Source: Cadophora sp. MPI-SDFR-AT-0126 (Eukaryota; Ascomycota; Leotiomycetes; Helotiales; Ploettnerulaceae). Taken from it: a DNA stretch of 64,000 nt. Shown piece by piece: positions 45,641 to 58,150 of this stretch. Both the position numbers and the translations under genes were made by a program. Position 1 is the stretch's first letter. The number at the start of each line of letters is the position of its first letter. Under the pieces are notes generated by a model. That model was not told where the DNA came from and did no database searches. It saw only the letters and a program-made list of their open reading frames with translations. Location: contig JAGMVK010000002.1 in assembly GCA_020747065.1 (NCBI GenBank), forward strand, positions 1,922,001-1,986,000, read 5' to 3'.

Positions 45641-46336
45641 TGTATTGGGATGTAAAGTGGATGGGCGGGAGGTTGTTGAGGTTGAGTGAAGTGTGGTAAT
45701 TATTGGATAGGTTTGTTTACATTTTTCGCCTGTGCCACTGGAGGCGGATGGGAGGGAGGTCAACTTCAACTGTACTGAAGTGAGAAAGAGCTTCGTAGAA
45801 GATGTTAATCATCAATGATCTGTTCGGTTATCTCTTTCTTGAAGTTATACTTACCTGAAAAGGAATTTTGTTGAAACTGATGGAGACGAGGTATGAATAT
45901 CACAGGAGGAGGCTGCATCGCGAGCACAATTTCACGGACGGATTTTAGGACATGCGCCCCCCGCCAGATGACTGAAGCATACCTGTTTCTACTCCTAGCA
46001 GTGAATGCGCGGTTAGCTGCTGTCGATTGTTGTCATCCTTCTTCCATCTCGGACAAGTGCTAAGCTGAAGCTGAAGTAAGTGATGCAGCTGCATGCAAAC
46101 AAATGCATGTGGCGACCCAGTTTCACTTGACAGGAGTCACTCCTACCCCCTTAAGACCAAAACCCACCTCAATCGCTCCTTCCCATTTCAATTTTCAAGT
46201 CCCGCTTCCATTCTGTGCCATCTTCTCCGCATCGGAACTGCTCTCTCGACAAGAAAAGAAGGAGCGAGCCAGCCTGCCTCCGAATTGTTCCACATAGGGA
46301 CTAGCGCCGAGTACCGAGTAAGAGCCCCCCCTCAGG

Positions 46337-46891
46337 ATGAGATTTTCGTCTGATCTTGAATTTCTGTTCTTGGTTCCTGGTTCCACCAGATTGTCCTCAC
46401 AGGACGGTACTCGGACCAGAAATGCGAGGGTGAGGCTGCGAACCTTGACCTTGAGTAGGATGTCTGACTATCCATACTTCACTTCAGCAGAAGGGCGTTT
46501 AGAAAGTATCAGCAATAGCAGATATTCCTCAGTGCTCTATGGCACCGTATCTTACTATGCACGACACAGTAAGTGCTTTGTCGTCGTTTCCAGCAAATTT
46601 GGACAAATTAGATGTACAGTAGAAAAGCACAAAGCCGCTGTTTGCATAAAATCTAGCGAGCTAGATCCCAAGTTTAAGAATAGATTGGTAGAGGCTCTAC
46701 TGCGTAGATTGAAACAGATGCTCAAATTGCTGGATGAACAATTCCTCTTCTCAGACTCGCTTGGGCAAGTGTTTGTTGACTTCAGCTTGGGAAGACAGTA
46801 CAGATCTAGCAGAGTCGCCCCTTGGACATCTACAAAAGCAATCATTAGCGCTTGGTGTATCTCAGGATGTGAGACTAGGGCACTCACTTAA
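46337..46891 (+). CDS. Possible hypothetical protein
   Basis: A 184-codon frame contains a charged, helix-like segment (SSELDPKFKNRLVEALLRRL) and strand-like text (CFVVVSSKFGQIRCTVEKH) that look more protein-like than surrounding frames. It has no recognised family. Its 3' end lies about 90 bp from the convergent EFM4 stop. The opposite strand is also open for 110 codons, which weakens the case. Confidence 0.25.
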   Translation: MRFSSDLEFLFLVPGSTRLSSQDGTRTRNARVRLRTLTLSRMSDYPYFTSAEGRLESISNSRYSSVLYGTVSYYARHSKCFVVVSSKFGQIRCTVEKHKAAVCIKSSELDPKFKNRLVEALLRRLKQMLKLLDEQFLFSDSLGQVFVDFSLGRQYRSSRVAPWTSTKAIISAWCISGCETRALT

Positions 46892-46976
46892 CCTCCAAAT
46901 GTCACTCCTGGCTCGGTACGTGAAGCCGCCTGCCCCACTGCACTGGACCATATGCGAGCAGTGGTCCTGAAGGAGC

Positions 46977-47864
46977 TCATTGCAAGCCAACTTTCCTAAA
47001 ACAAACACTACTAATAGTCTGTCCCTTCTTTCCACCAAAGCTAAAACTCTTGTACTCAATCCTGCCCAGAACCTCCAAATCTCCACCCGCAAACCACTTT
47101 TCCAGCTCCTCCTCCGTCCAATTACAACTCGTAACCAGCAAAATGCCACCCTCTCTCACAAGCGGCACAACCCTCTCCTTATACCCCTCGCAAATCCTCC
47201 TTCCCTGCGCATCCTTCTCTTCGGAAAGACTGATTGCGTCAAATGTTCCCTTATCCAGTACAACATCCCAGCCTTTCTCATTCTCGCCAGAGAGGACGAC
47301 GCCAGACGGATCTTCGGTCATGATATCCCATTTTCGAAATTCAACTTCCCTATCACTCCCGTCTCCGAAGCCCTTATCACCAGCGATGCGCTTTGCGAAT
47401 TCAATACTGCGTTCGGAGTAATCGACACCTAGCATCCTACCCGCCCATTTATTTCCTTCTCTTTCTCCTTCTTCTTCTCCATCCTCATCCTCATCGTCCT
47501 CCTCGCCTTCCCTCAAAGCAAACAAGAAATGTCCATTTCCTGTCCCCAGATCCAGAAAACTGCAATTTGATTTCGAAATTCCAGTGCCTAGTATATGCTC
47601 CTCTGCGATCTTTTTCTGTAGGAAGGAAAGGATTTTGTCTTCAGCAGCCGAGTCGTCGAACCAAATCGTGCCTTCGTCGGTTGGGTTCAAGGCGTGGTTT
47701 GAGAGCTCATTAACGTAGAGATTATCCCAGCTGTAGAATGAAAGGCCGTCAGCAGGTGGACTTGACATGCATGTTGCAGGAAATGCGAGGGGCAGTTACT
47801 ATTCTTTCGTGCCTAGCTGGGAGGGCTCGAGGTGATTTGGTTTTGAAGGCGGTGCGGAGGTCAT
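46977..47864 (-). CDS. EFM4: Protein-lysine N-methyltransferase EFM4 (METTL10-like)
   Basis: EFM4/See1 is a seven-beta-strand methyltransferase that modifies a lysine of elongation factor eEF1A in the cytoplasm. The true start is the ATG at 47864. Exon 1 (47864-47800) encodes MTSAPPSKPNHLEPSQLGTK plus EY; a 69-nt intron (donor GTAACT, acceptor CTACAG) joins to WDNLYVNELSNHAL in exon 2 (47730-46977). The product has 272 residues. HLEPSxLGTKEYWDxLY and DEGTIWFDD are the family opening. The SAM motif I is FLDLGTGNGHFLF (80-92). The catalytic-side motif is VVLDKGTFDAISLS. An acidic insertion (REGEEDDEDEDGEEEG), absent or short in yeast, follows motif I. A start at an in-frame ATG inside the intron (47768) would lose the conserved opening, so it is rejected. 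Confidence 0.9.
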
Positions 47865-48261
47865 AGTGATACTCCGAGGCTGAAGGGAGATCCTGGAAAT
47901 GGAAAATGAAAATGGGCTTTTGTTCGTTCAATCCACCCTTCGGGCGATTTTGAGATGAGATGTCATGAAGGGTTGAGAAACATTTGTAGAGGGGCAAGCC
48001 CATGTGGGCAGAAAATTTACCCCCCATTGCGGATACGGAAGCGGTGAATATTGCTGGACGAATGTACGGCGTGGCATTCAGGGGCAATCTCATCGAATTT
48101 CTAAGTCACGGATATTATACAGAAAAACGCCATGAATAGTGAATAAGGACTATGCTGGTATTCTGCTCCAAATCTAGAACAACGAGCATGGCCTCCAGTT
48201 TAGGCACAACCGTAAGCCCAAAACAATGCATTTTCCATCAAGCACTTCTTTATTATCTCAT
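47865..48261. other. Intergenic region between EFM4 and PP2A-A genes
   Basis: About 400 bp between two minus-strand genes. It holds the EFM4 promoter and the 3' UTR of the PP2A gene. Nothing else is recognised. Confidence 0.5.
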
Positions 48262-50525
48262 CTATGGCGAAGTGTTCATGGGCTCGCCCGCGATCAAAGA
48301 CGCAGCTGTCGTAGCAAAGAAACGAACATCAACATCATCATCCTTCTGCAGCTTCTCCAAATTGGGCAGAATTCTTTCCTGGATGAGTGCCTGGCTTCTG
48401 GCTGATGGCGGGGTTGTGTCACCAGCCTTTTCGAGCGAGTAGACGGTACCCTCTTCAGGCAAGCGCTTCAAGACCGAGATCAGCTCGCCATATGACTTTG
48501 CGACGTTGAACTTGATATTTGGGATGTCATCGGCAACGAGCTTATCCATCATTGGAAGTATTGATTTTGAGATGACGTCCAAGCTTACGACTGTGGACAG
48601 GGTCTGAAGGAGTCAGTTATGTGCCCAAGAAACATGCAAGAAATACTTACAGTGATGGCGAAGCAGGTCGTCATTCTGTAGAGGTAGTTAGGATGTGCCC
48701 CCATGGCCATGACCTTTGGAATGATAGCTTCATTAGCCCACTCGACGCCAAAGACTTCTGTCAACTTCTTGAGGTTATGTGTTGCAGCTTCACGAATGGA
48801 GAAGACCGTGTCGCCCAACCATCCCATGCAAAGAGCGGCTAACTTTTCATCGAAGAACTTGACACCTAGTTGACTTGCAAGGAGAGGAATATATTCGATG
48901 ATGGCCAATCGAACTCTCCATTGCTTGTCTTCTGCGAGCTGAACGATTGCTGGGAGGAGTGACTGAGAGAGGAGCTCGATGCCGATGACTGTACAGATTA
49001 GCAAAGTCACCAAAGAAACTTAATTTCACAAACCTTGATTGACCAATTCGAGCTTGGAGATGATGTGAAGACGCACGTCAGGAAACTCATCCTTCAGCAT
49101 CTGCAGGAACATGGGTAGAAGATGATCAATTGTCCTAGACAGTATTAGATATGGCACATTTAGCTTTGCGGGGGAACTTACTCTTGCTTGCCAAGAATTG
49201 GGGCGAGACCACTGATCTGGGTTCCGAGCGCAGCACGGACATGTTGAGAGGTATCAGATACCAAGTCCTCTACCGTCGTCATCACATCATTTAGGAGAAT
49301 CGTTCTGTCAATCAACTTGCAAAAGCCTGTGATTTTGTTAGCACGCGGAAACAAGTAAACAAAAGTTTCTTACCTGGGATTTGTCCAGCGATAGCTGTCC
49401 GAACCTCTGCCTCGCTATCCTTGAGAAGCTTGACGAAAGCTGGCACGAGATCCCTTGTGACAACCTCATCATCTACAGCCTTGGCAATCTGTGACCAATG
49501 TCAGTCATAATCCCCAAAATTAAAAGTCCCTTCAAACCTTCTCAAACCTGTCCGCAACCATATATCTAACTCTCCAACTTTTATCGTCAATCAAACTCCT
49601 CAACGCCGTAAGTAGGACACCATGACTTGACTGTTGTTCCTTAGGAACAACCTCTGCAATCGCAATCAGAATCTCAACTGTCAATAACCGTACGCTGTCC
49701 TGATCATCGCTGGCAAGGTGTTGGAAAAGGGGTATCATTTCCTCGACAACGATTGTAGCTGGCATCTCCTTGACAAATTTCGCGAGGTTGTTCGCGGACT
49801 GTCTTCTAACCATGGGAGTCTCATCGTGAACAAGAAGACCGAATTGTTGTCGAAGCTGCTCTTGCATAGGAGGTGAGGCTTTCTTATAAGGAACATTGTA
49901 GAGACCGGTCGCAGAGATTTTGGATGTGAACCAGTCGGCTTTCGAGAGTCGGATCGTGAGGGGAATGAAGTACTCTTCGACCTGTTGTGGCGAGAGTTCT
50001 TCACAGATCTTGTTGAGTGACTCCACAGCCTGAAAAGTATTAGATGGTATTCCCAGTGGCGCATAGATTCCAGCCTACCTTCTCTCGCACCAAAGGCTCC
50101 TCAATCGCCGCAAGATTTTCAAGAGGCGAAAGGAGGACATGGCCCCATTCCGGACCACCAACATACTCGACAAAACCACCTAGCTCTTCGCTCAGAGCAG
50201 TCAGAACCTCATCTTCATCTTCGACCGATTCTATGGACAACCATTAGCACGAGGAGGATACCGTTATGAGCGCCAGAACCTACCGTCTAAGAATGGAATC
50301 AGCTCGTCTCTGGTACGCTCAGGTCCTAGAGCGAGTGCAATAGTCGAGAGGCGGTGTATGGCATTTAATCGTAGAAGAACATCATCATGCTATCTCACAG
50401 TGAGCAGATGCGCCAATAGAGCTTCCCCACGCATGCGAAGCTGTGTTTCGAAAATGTACCTTTAACTCGTCGATGAGAACTGCTATTGGGTAGAGCTCGT
50501 CCGTCTTATCAGGGCCGTCAGACAT
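48262..50525 (-). CDS. Protein phosphatase 2A scaffold subunit A (65 kDa, HEAT repeats)
   Basis: It bridges catalytic subunit C and regulatory B subunits of PP2A (yeast Tpd3, fission yeast Paa1). Nine exons give 618 residues: 50525-50460, 50389-50284, 50230-50079, 50029-49538, 49488-49374, 49326-49182, 49134-49034, 48988-48651 and 48603-48262. All phases match. HEAT repeats tile the whole length. Typical pieces are [20 protein letters not shown] at the N-terminus, [79 protein letters not shown] and [20 protein letters not shown]. No repeat looks missing. The intron-rich structure contrasts with most genes in the window, as expected for a conserved housekeeping gene. The C-terminal exon has a short, low-conservation insertion ([14 protein letters not shown]). 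Confidence 0.95.
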
Positions 50526-51446
50526 TGTGAATGTATTTGGGGGGGTATTTCGTGATAGAATGAGGTTCGCAGAAAGGTCAAATCGGCCTGTCTACGACCT
50601 GTTGACTCGTGATAGTATATGAAAGGCTGATCGCGTGTTGGCCGCCTAGCCTCGACTGAATGGTCGTAGATCGGTCGAGGAATGAGACTGTGGAAGAAGG
50701 GGCGAGTCCGAGAAGGATCTGTATCTCAAAGGATCAGTATGGCAAGTTGACGCGCATCAGGGAGCTCTTTCAGATTGGAGAGGTGGTGGGGGAACCATGT
50801 TGAATAATGACGGAGCTATTCCAGGAAAGGTGCGGTGCGATGCCTTGGCTGCACGACAGCGGCAACTCAATTGATACGTACCTGCACAAATATATTCGTG
50901 GACGTCGTGGATTGAGAAGGCGTGATGGGTATGGTAAAGGCAGAGGGTTGTGGTGTTGATGAGGAAATTAATCTGAGAATGCCCTTAGCTAGGATGCGAT
51001 GCTCATACACCGATCTTGGTCTACCGTGTGGTGAACTCTGAATCCGTGAATGGAATTGTCTATCACCAGAATTTTAGGGCTGAAATTCAGGCCAACACAA
51101 GGCTGAACAGGACCCCTCGATGAAGTGGGAGTGTACCTTGAACCTACACAAATTCAAATATATGTTGTAAATAATAGGTCGAGCTTCAAATCTTGTAAGC
51201 CAAACTTATTTTCGAGTCTACCCGTGCTTCTCAAGTTAATTTGGCTCTATTTCTCAGCTAATTAATTAAGTCGGTACCTCATCTCAAGGTTGAAGTGCTC
51301 GGCTGTGACTCGCATTTTATTTTTTGGACAACACCAGAGACTCATACCGTGCCGATCCTCCACAACAGATCCTCGACCACACCACAAGACAATCCGACAA
51401 AGAAGATCTTCTGTACTAGGTGGCAGAGCCATCCAGAGCCGCAAAT
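50526..51446. promoter_or_regulatory. Divergent upstream region of PP2A-A and PheRS-beta genes
   Basis: About 920 bp between divergent start codons of two housekeeping genes. No coding frame or repeat is supported. It must hold both promoters. Confidence 0.45.
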
Positions 51447-53341
51447 ATGCCTACCATCAGCGTAGATAAGGCTGAGCTCTACAAAGCTCTGGGGCAAGAG
51501 TAAGCTTTCAACGCTCACTTAAAGACAAGACTAACCACGCCAAAGATACACGACCGCCGAGTTTGAGGAGTTATGCTTCGAGTTTGGTATTGAGCTGGAC
51601 GAGGACACATCAAATTCGGAACGACCCATCATCAATGGCAAGCAGGCGCCCGCAGAACTCAAAATCGAGATCCCCGCAAATCGATACGATATGCTGTGTT
51701 TCGAAGGAATAGCTTTGATGCTCAACATCTTCCGAGAAAAGACGCCGCTCCCAAATTACAAGCTTGTTGCGCCAAAGAGTGGAAAGATACAGACAATCAC
51801 GGTGCACCCAGATACCCTCAAAGTTCGTCCATATGTTTCTGGATCCATTCTACGGAACGTCAAGTTCACACAGGAGGCATATGACTCCTTCATCTCGCTA
51901 CAAGACAAGCTTCACCAGAATCTGGCCAGAAACCGGACGCTCGTTGCTATTGGAACGCATGATTTGGATACGGTGAAAGGACCCTTCACATACGAAGCAC
52001 TACCCCCAAAGGATATCAAGTTCACGCCATTGAACCAGATCAAGGAGATGAATGCCGAAGAAATGATGCAGTTCTACGAGAATGACAAGCATCTAGGGAA
52101 GTACCTTCATATCATCCGGGATAAGCCAGTCTACCCAGTCATCTATGATTCGCAACGGATTGTCTGCTCGATGCCTCCTATCATCAATGGCGACCACTCG
52201 AAGATTACGCTGAATACCACCAATGTTTTCATTGAAATGACTGGGACCGACAGGACAAAGTTAGAGATTGTGAACAACATCATTGTATCCATGTTCTCCC
52301 AATATTGCGCCGAACCCTTCACAATCGAGCCAGTCAAGATTATTTCCGAACACAACAATGAGACCCGCCAAACACCTGACCTCAGTCCACGACTGGCCGA
52401 AGCAGAGGTAGATTATATCAACAACTGCTGCGGGCTCCAAGAGTCACCAGAGCGGATATGCCAACTTCTCACCAAGATGTGCTACACTGCCACGCCCTCC
52501 TCAAAAGACAAGAACATCATCGAAGTCTCTGTACCACCCACTCGCGCTGACGTCCTCCACCAATGCGATATCATGGAAGATGTAGCGATCGCCTACGGCT
52601 TCAACAACCTCCCACGCACCTCCCCCAACAAAGCATCCACCATCGCTCAACCCCTTATGATCAACAAGCTCGGTGATATTGTCCGCCAGGAAACCGCAAT
52701 GGCAGGCTGGAGTGAAGTCATGCCTCTGATCCTGTGCTCTCATGACGAGAACTTCGGCTGGCTCAATCGCAAAGACGACGGCACAACAGCAGTCCGACTT
52801 GCTAATCCAAAGACAGCAGAATACCAAGTCGTCCGCACATCTCTCCTCCCTGGTCTTCTGAAGACAATTCGCGAGAACAAGAAGCACAGTGTCCCCATTA
52901 AAGTCTTCGAAGTCTCAGACGTAGCTTTCAAAGATGAATCTCTAGAGCGCAAGAGCAGAAATGAGAGACATTTCGCAGCTGCGTGGTACGGCAAGACTAG
53001 TGGTTTTGAGGTCGTTCATGGTCTGCTGGATCGTGTTTTGTTGATGCTGAAGACTGCTTTCATTACTCATGAGGAAGGTCTCGAGGGCAAGAAGGTGGAT
53101 GGGTACTGGATCGAGGAGATTGACGAGCCAACTTTCTTCGCTGGACACGCTGCTGCGATCTATCTACGTATAAACGGTAAGGCAGAGCGTATTGGCGAGT
53201 TCGGTATCTTGCATCCCACCGTCCTCGACAAATTCGAGTTGAGGTAAGTGATTTTCCCACCATTTTGACTGAGAAAGCCTGCTAAGAATGAACAGGTATC
53301 CCGTCAGCACACTAGAAATCAACCTGGAGGTCTTCTTATAA
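51447..53341 (+). CDS. FRS1: Phenylalanine--tRNA ligase beta subunit, cytosolic
   Basis: The beta chain of the cytosolic alpha2-beta2 phenylalanyl-tRNA synthetase, which charges tRNA-Phe. Three exons give 598 residues: 51447-51499, 51546-53243 and 53296-53341, with introns of 46 and 52 nt. The N-terminus [20 protein letters not shown] is typical. It is followed by [20 protein letters not shown], the B3/4 tRNA-editing region ([39 protein letters not shown]), the B5 region ([20 protein letters not shown]) and the catalytic-like core ([30 protein letters not shown]). The tiny last exon supplies [15 protein letters not shown], the conserved end of the protein. Everything expected is present. The gene is divergent from the PP2A scaffold gene. 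Confidence 0.96.
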
Positions 53342-53809
53342 AAGCCTTTGTTACGGAATAGATATGGCGGGAAGTACTCGTTCGGTTTACTTGAAAAGCA
53401 TGTAGATTGCATTCTACGCATGATGAGCGCAATTGAAGTCATGATTTGATGCCACGATACTTACCTGTGACATTTGCCCTAGTTTTTTTGGTGAAATCAA
53501 ATGACATGTGACGATGGTTTTTTGGCGGAATTCTTCTCAGCTTACTTCATGGCTACGGGTGCTTTTGGTGTTACAATACCTCATCAAGGATATGCCATTC
53601 GTTCAAAGCTCATCCATATATTCTCCTGTTCTACCAGAACTCCATCCATGCCCTTCCTGCAATGCATCGCATGTATGTATCCCATTTCAAACAAAAACAA
53701 GATACCCGCCCCTTTCCATCTTTCGCTTCGTAACCTCTGCCCAACGCCAAACGGCCTATTTCATTTCATTCCGATACTACCAAGTAACAAATATCCAACA
53801 CCTTTCAAC
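53342..53809. other. Convergent 3' intergenic region
   Basis: About 470 bp between convergent gene ends. Frames that cross it read into the antisense of the myotubularin gene and are not credible. Confidence 0.5.
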
Positions 53810-56160
53810 CTACTGCATTTCCACCTCCAGTGCAGCTTTAGTATTCGAAGGACTCTTCGATCCGGACCCACCCTTTCCCATTCCGATACCCAACCCAGCA
53901 ATGCCCTCTCTCAAGCTAGCAAAACTTCCAGGTGCGGGCGTACTCCCATTCGGCGTGGGCTTCGTAGCACTGCCCACAGGGACAACAGTATGGGCTGTCT
54001 CTACGCCAGTCAGAACAGTGCGACTTATACCGACGGTTTCTTGATTTCCGAGATATTTATCGGTAGCTGCATTCGAAGGCCCGTTCATATCCTGATCTGT
54101 GCGGTTGAAGACTTCGTTCCACCACCTGACTTTGTCCAGTTTCGGGAAAAGTAACCGTTCTCTTCCCTTGACGTGATCATCTATGTCACCACCGTCATAA
54201 CCTTTGTTGGTGAACTCGGCGCGTCGGGAAAGGAAGTATGACCAGACGCTTGCAGTGCGCTCTTGCAGCCGTGCATCTAGCCGAGATTTCTCGTTATTAT
54301 AGAGGAATGTGCCGTATTGGCAAGAATAGAGATGGTAGAGAAGTCTCCGGAGGAACCGCTCATTGAACTCGAAGCGAGTGGGGTACTGGTGGAGAAGCTG
54401 GTATGTAGCATCCAAGAACTGGTGGAAAACTGGACTTGTTTCCTTTGGCTTTGTGGCCTCCTTGTCTGCAAGACTGTCTTTGCCAGAGGCTTTCTTGACC
54501 TTTGGCGAATCTTCGATCGTGATCATCTCTCCGTCAGAATCGGCTATGGCGTCTTGACTCTGGTTACTTTTGTTAAAGAACCTCTTAGCGCTGAGTAGAG
54601 CGTTTTCAATTGCATCGCTTCGACCATCACCATTACCGCCTGGCTGAATTGCAGAGCCAGCAAGAGCATCGTTCTGCGTCTGGAACCATTTCTCGCTGTT
54701 GAGAAACCCAGAACGGTGTTGGAACATGTGCCCGAATGCTAGCCAATCTTTTTCCACAAGTACGATAAAGCCATCAATCGTCCGGAAGTATGGATCGAGC
54801 ATGATTTGAGACAGAGCACTCAGCTGACTCGTTCGATCCCATCCATCAGAGCAATGTATCAAAACGTGGGAATGCTGAATCCCAACTTGCCGAGCTATCA
54901 GAGCGGATCCATCGAGTAAGCCCGTAATATGCTTGAGCCATCCGCTCTTCGCAAGAAGTTCTCGATTCGGGGGAAGCTTCGAGATGTCGGAATCTTTGAT
55001 GGCTTCAATCACCTTTTCCAGAGATGATCTCATCACATGGATATTGTCAATACCTAAATAAGCTTTTGTAGCGAACTTGTAATGATCCATATTTTCTGAT
55101 CCGAGTCCAACAGCTTGCATGGCTAATGCGTTTACCGTAGGTCGAGCATCTACAATGAGATTGTGTTGCTGTGCGCCATAGATATGTGGCTTGTCGCCCA
55201 CAACTTCAATCGTTGAGGAAGAAATCAGCTCATCCTCCAATCTCTCTGTTTCCGAGAACTCGCCATCTGTGCTTGAAGAGCCGAGGTCTGCTTGACTGGA
55301 AGCTGGACTTGCTCTGGATACGGACGATGAAGAAATCTCGATCTCATCTGGCTGTGCACATGCAGAGAAACAAGCACTAACAAGCTTTTCGTCCTGTATA
55401 CTGCGATTCCCCCTCAAACCAGCGAGTGGTTGTGAACTTCTAGTGATTGAACAGTTGTTGACTGGATGTAGGTATGTCAGGACTGGTATCCGAACTCTCG
55501 ACCGATATCGCCCCGCATAATTTAATGTATTGTCGGATATGGTCGAGGGAACTGGAAGTAAGGCGGGGTACGTGGGGGAGAAGCCGTAATCTATGTTGAT
55601 TTTCGATATCCTCCATCCTCTATCCACACCCTTGTCGCTAATACCCTGGCGTTTCCATTCTGCCTTCGCATCGTACAGTTCCCACCCATTTATCTTCTTC
55701 TCGGGTGGTGGCGGTTCGTAGCTGAAAGCGTATAGCTTTTCGATACTTCCAAGCTTGCATGTTGCTCCCTTGATGCTTTCGAAAGCGTCCCTAGCTTGTC
55801 TATCGTCCACGAAGTTGAAGGTCAAGAATCGAAAGTCGCGACCTCGGAGTCGTATTGAGGAGGCTAGCCCGGACCCTGGCGGAGTTGGACGAAATGTGCA
55901 GAAGCCTATCATAGGATATGCAATCCATGACTCTCGTGTCTTTGGTTTTGGTGGGGGCGCGGAGAGATCTTGTGGTAATGGCAGGGTGATGGTTTGAACC
56001 AGAATGAGATGATGCGCCGTCAAGTGTAAAGTCACCGTGGATATCTCTCCTCCTCCCAGTACCTGAACATTTTCGATCTTAATAATCGAAAATCAGTATG
56101 TACCACTAATGTAAAGTCCAGTCTGCTTCTAACCTTGGTTATCCTGAGCTTGTCGGCCAT
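53810..56160 (-). CDS. YMR1: Myotubularin-type phosphoinositide 3-phosphatase
   Basis: It removes the 3-phosphate of PI3P and PI(3,5)P2 on endosomal and vacuolar membranes. Two exons, 56160-56134 and 56077-53810, give 764 residues. The tiny first exon encodes MADKLRITK; it joins to IENVQVLGGGEIS, the start of the PH-GRAM domain (about 1-130, with FRFLTFNFVDDRQARDAFESI). The myotubularin domain starts near WELYDAKAEWKRQGI. It contains the catalytic loop HCSDGWDRTSQL with Cys418 and Arg424, so an active enzyme is expected. A Ser-rich insertion (about 255-300) and a second one after the loop (SKRFFNKSNQSQDA) are probably disordered and fungal-specific. The C-terminal Gly/Ser-rich tail has no recognised domain. 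The symbol follows the yeast orthologue. Confidence 0.92.
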
Positions 56161-56761
56161 CTTGTCCTCCTCTGCTGACGCTGCGCTCGTACTTTAAGAA
56201 CAACACATGAATAGCTTCTCATGACCCAGACACGATCTCAATATAGACAGTCTTGCCTAGACTCCACCAGCCGTTTCCCGTGTTGTGCGATTTGTACTTG
56301 TTGGTGCTGCCTGGAATCCACTGTGGTGTTGATGTTGGGTTGGCTGTACCTTTCTTCTAGCTTCGGAAACCGGTCAACTCTCGACAGCAGTACAGGTTCA
56401 GTCATACAGTTGCAGAGAAATGCAAGTGCTAACGGACGATCCACTTGACACCCAGGATAGCTTCACTGGAAACATACTATGAAATCCCATGAATTCAGAT
56501 GTCCTCTATATTTCTGAGCCCATTGAGATGGACATGATCGCCTCCGATCCCGTGGTTTTCTTGCGGCTGACCTCGATTTGGTTAATGAAGCTAGTACAAC
56601 TTAGTCACCTGATACATCTGCGGGGGATTTGGCTAAGCGAAGCCGCCCACACAACTTCATCGAAACTGCGACCCGAACTTTTGATCCCGACAACCACGAT
56701 ACCGACAACAACGACTTGAACCTCTTCCCAGCAGGTTCAATCGACACATACAATCGTCAAT
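56161..56761. promoter_or_regulatory. Divergent promoter region, myotubularin and RPS3
   Basis: About 600 bp between divergent start codons. No coding frame is credible. It serves as the promoter of a ribosomal-protein gene on one side and a phosphatase on the other; no specific ribosomal-gene box was recognised. Confidence 0.5.
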
Positions 56762-57737
56762 ATGGCCTCGTCCGTACCCGGTGCTGCGATGTAAGAAAAT
56801 CCTAGCTTGCGCCGCGTCTCAGCGCCGTCATAACATCCAGGAAAGTTCGAATACTGATACTCGAATAGCTCCAAGAGACGCAAGTTCGTGGCCGATGGTG
56901 TCTTCTTTGCTGAGTTGAACGAGTTCTTCCAGCGCGAGTTGGCTGAGGAGGGATATTCTGGTGTTGAGGTCCGAGTTACACCCACAGTCACCGACAGTAA
57001 GTTGAAATCCGGAATTCAACGTCAACTCGCCCTCATAACCCAGAGGCTTCAATTGCAGACCCTAGCTTTGGATCTGCGACACTTGTTTTCAAAAATGCTA
57101 ATTCGCTAAAGTCATCATCCGCGCAACACACACCCAAGAAGTCCTCGGAGAGCAAGGTCGAAGAATCCGCGAACTCACCTCCCTCATCCAGAAGCGATTC
57201 AAGTTCCCAGAGAACTCCGTCTCCCTCTACGCCGCCAAGGTCCAAAACCGTGGTCTCTCCGCCGTCGCTCAATGCGAGTCCCTCAGATACAAGCTCCTCA
57301 ACGGTCTTGCCGTCCGCAGAGCATGCTATGGTGTCCTCCGATTCATCATGGAGAGCGGTGCTAAGGGTTGCGAGGTTGTCGTCTCTGGAAAGCTGCGTGC
57401 CGCTCGTGCGAAGAGCATGAAATTCACCGACGGCTTCATGATCCACTCCGGTCAACCAGCCAAAGACTTCATCGATTCCGCCACTCGTCACGTCCTCCTC
57501 AGACAAGGTGTTCTCGGTATCAAGGTCAAGATCATGCGAGGATCCGACCCAGAAGGAAAGTCAGGACCACAAAAGTCATTGCCAGATTCCGTTACTATCA
57601 TCGAGCCAAAGGAGGAGCAGAGTGTTGTCCAGCCCATGTCTCAGGATTACGGTGCGAAGGCTGCTGCTGCACAGGCCGCTGCTGAAGCTGCACGTGCGAC
57701 CGAGCAGGGCGAAGAGGCTCCAGCAGAGGAGCAATAG
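56762..57737 (+). CDS. RPS3: 40S ribosomal protein S3 (uS3)
   Basis: A component of the small ribosomal subunit at the mRNA entry site, with a KH type-2 domain. Three exons give 260 residues: 56762-56790, 56869-56996 and 57112-57737. Exon 1 encodes only MASSVPGAA, a common arrangement in fungi. Exon 2 starts [20 protein letters not shown]. The conserved body includes [60 protein letters not shown] and [18 protein letters not shown]. The C-terminus is an Ala/Glu-rich tail ([18 protein letters not shown]), variable in fungi. The introns are 78 and 115 nt, slightly long for the window, as often in ribosomal-protein genes. Confidence 0.97.
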
Positions 57738-58150
57738 ACTAACGGGCTGGGCGAAATCTTTGATATGGCGCGTGGGAACATTTGCAGACCTTTCGGTTGT
57801 GGGCTTGTAATGCATCGCAAATGAAAAACACAGGCTTTCGAAACTTCACACATGAGAGCATAGATGAATAGAGAATCGCAACATGTGAATACTTTCAAAG
57901 TTCTAGTTTCTTGAAACCCTTTCCTCCATGCTATGGGCACCAAGCGCCGATATATCATACACAGATGTCTTCTTTCTTATCATACAGAAGCAGACCCAAG
58001 AACGCCGGAACCTCATGCAATCGTATGAAGAGACTCTTCTGGCAGACCATGCTGCAGACCGATCATCTCAAGATTGGTCGAACCAAAGCTCCCATCCCGC
58101 TGACCATATACAAATATTGGAAATGAAAACTCTCAACACGGAATTCCAGG
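57738..58150. other. Convergent 3' intergenic region
   Basis: About 410 bp between convergent gene ends, without features beyond untranslated sequence. Confidence 0.6.

Larger units (their letters stand above)
44657..46976. other. Intergenic region with microsatellite and two doubtful frames
   Basis: About 2.3 kb. It contains the (GATGAA)n tract. Near 45150-45378 one plus-strand frame reads like a Pro-rich segment plus a hydrophobic helix (LLAVWISAYLLASTSFLYLV), but it has no ATG and no clear splice partner. A 184-codon plus-strand frame at 46337-46891 is listed separately. Confidence 0.45.

Noticed and set aside
45278..45769. Poly-Ser and Glu-Asp frames across the microsatellite
   Set aside because: They exist only because the 6-bp repeat keeps all frames open; no flanking domain supports a gene.
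48603..48663. Alternative acceptor CCACAG in the last PP2A-A intron
   Set aside because: It would shift the frame; the CTTCAG acceptor at 48604 keeps [14 protein letters not shown] in frame.
53501..54154. Plus-strand frames of about 180-217 codons
   Set aside because: They overlap the antisense of the myotubularin C-terminus and the 3' UTRs; no motif or splice support.
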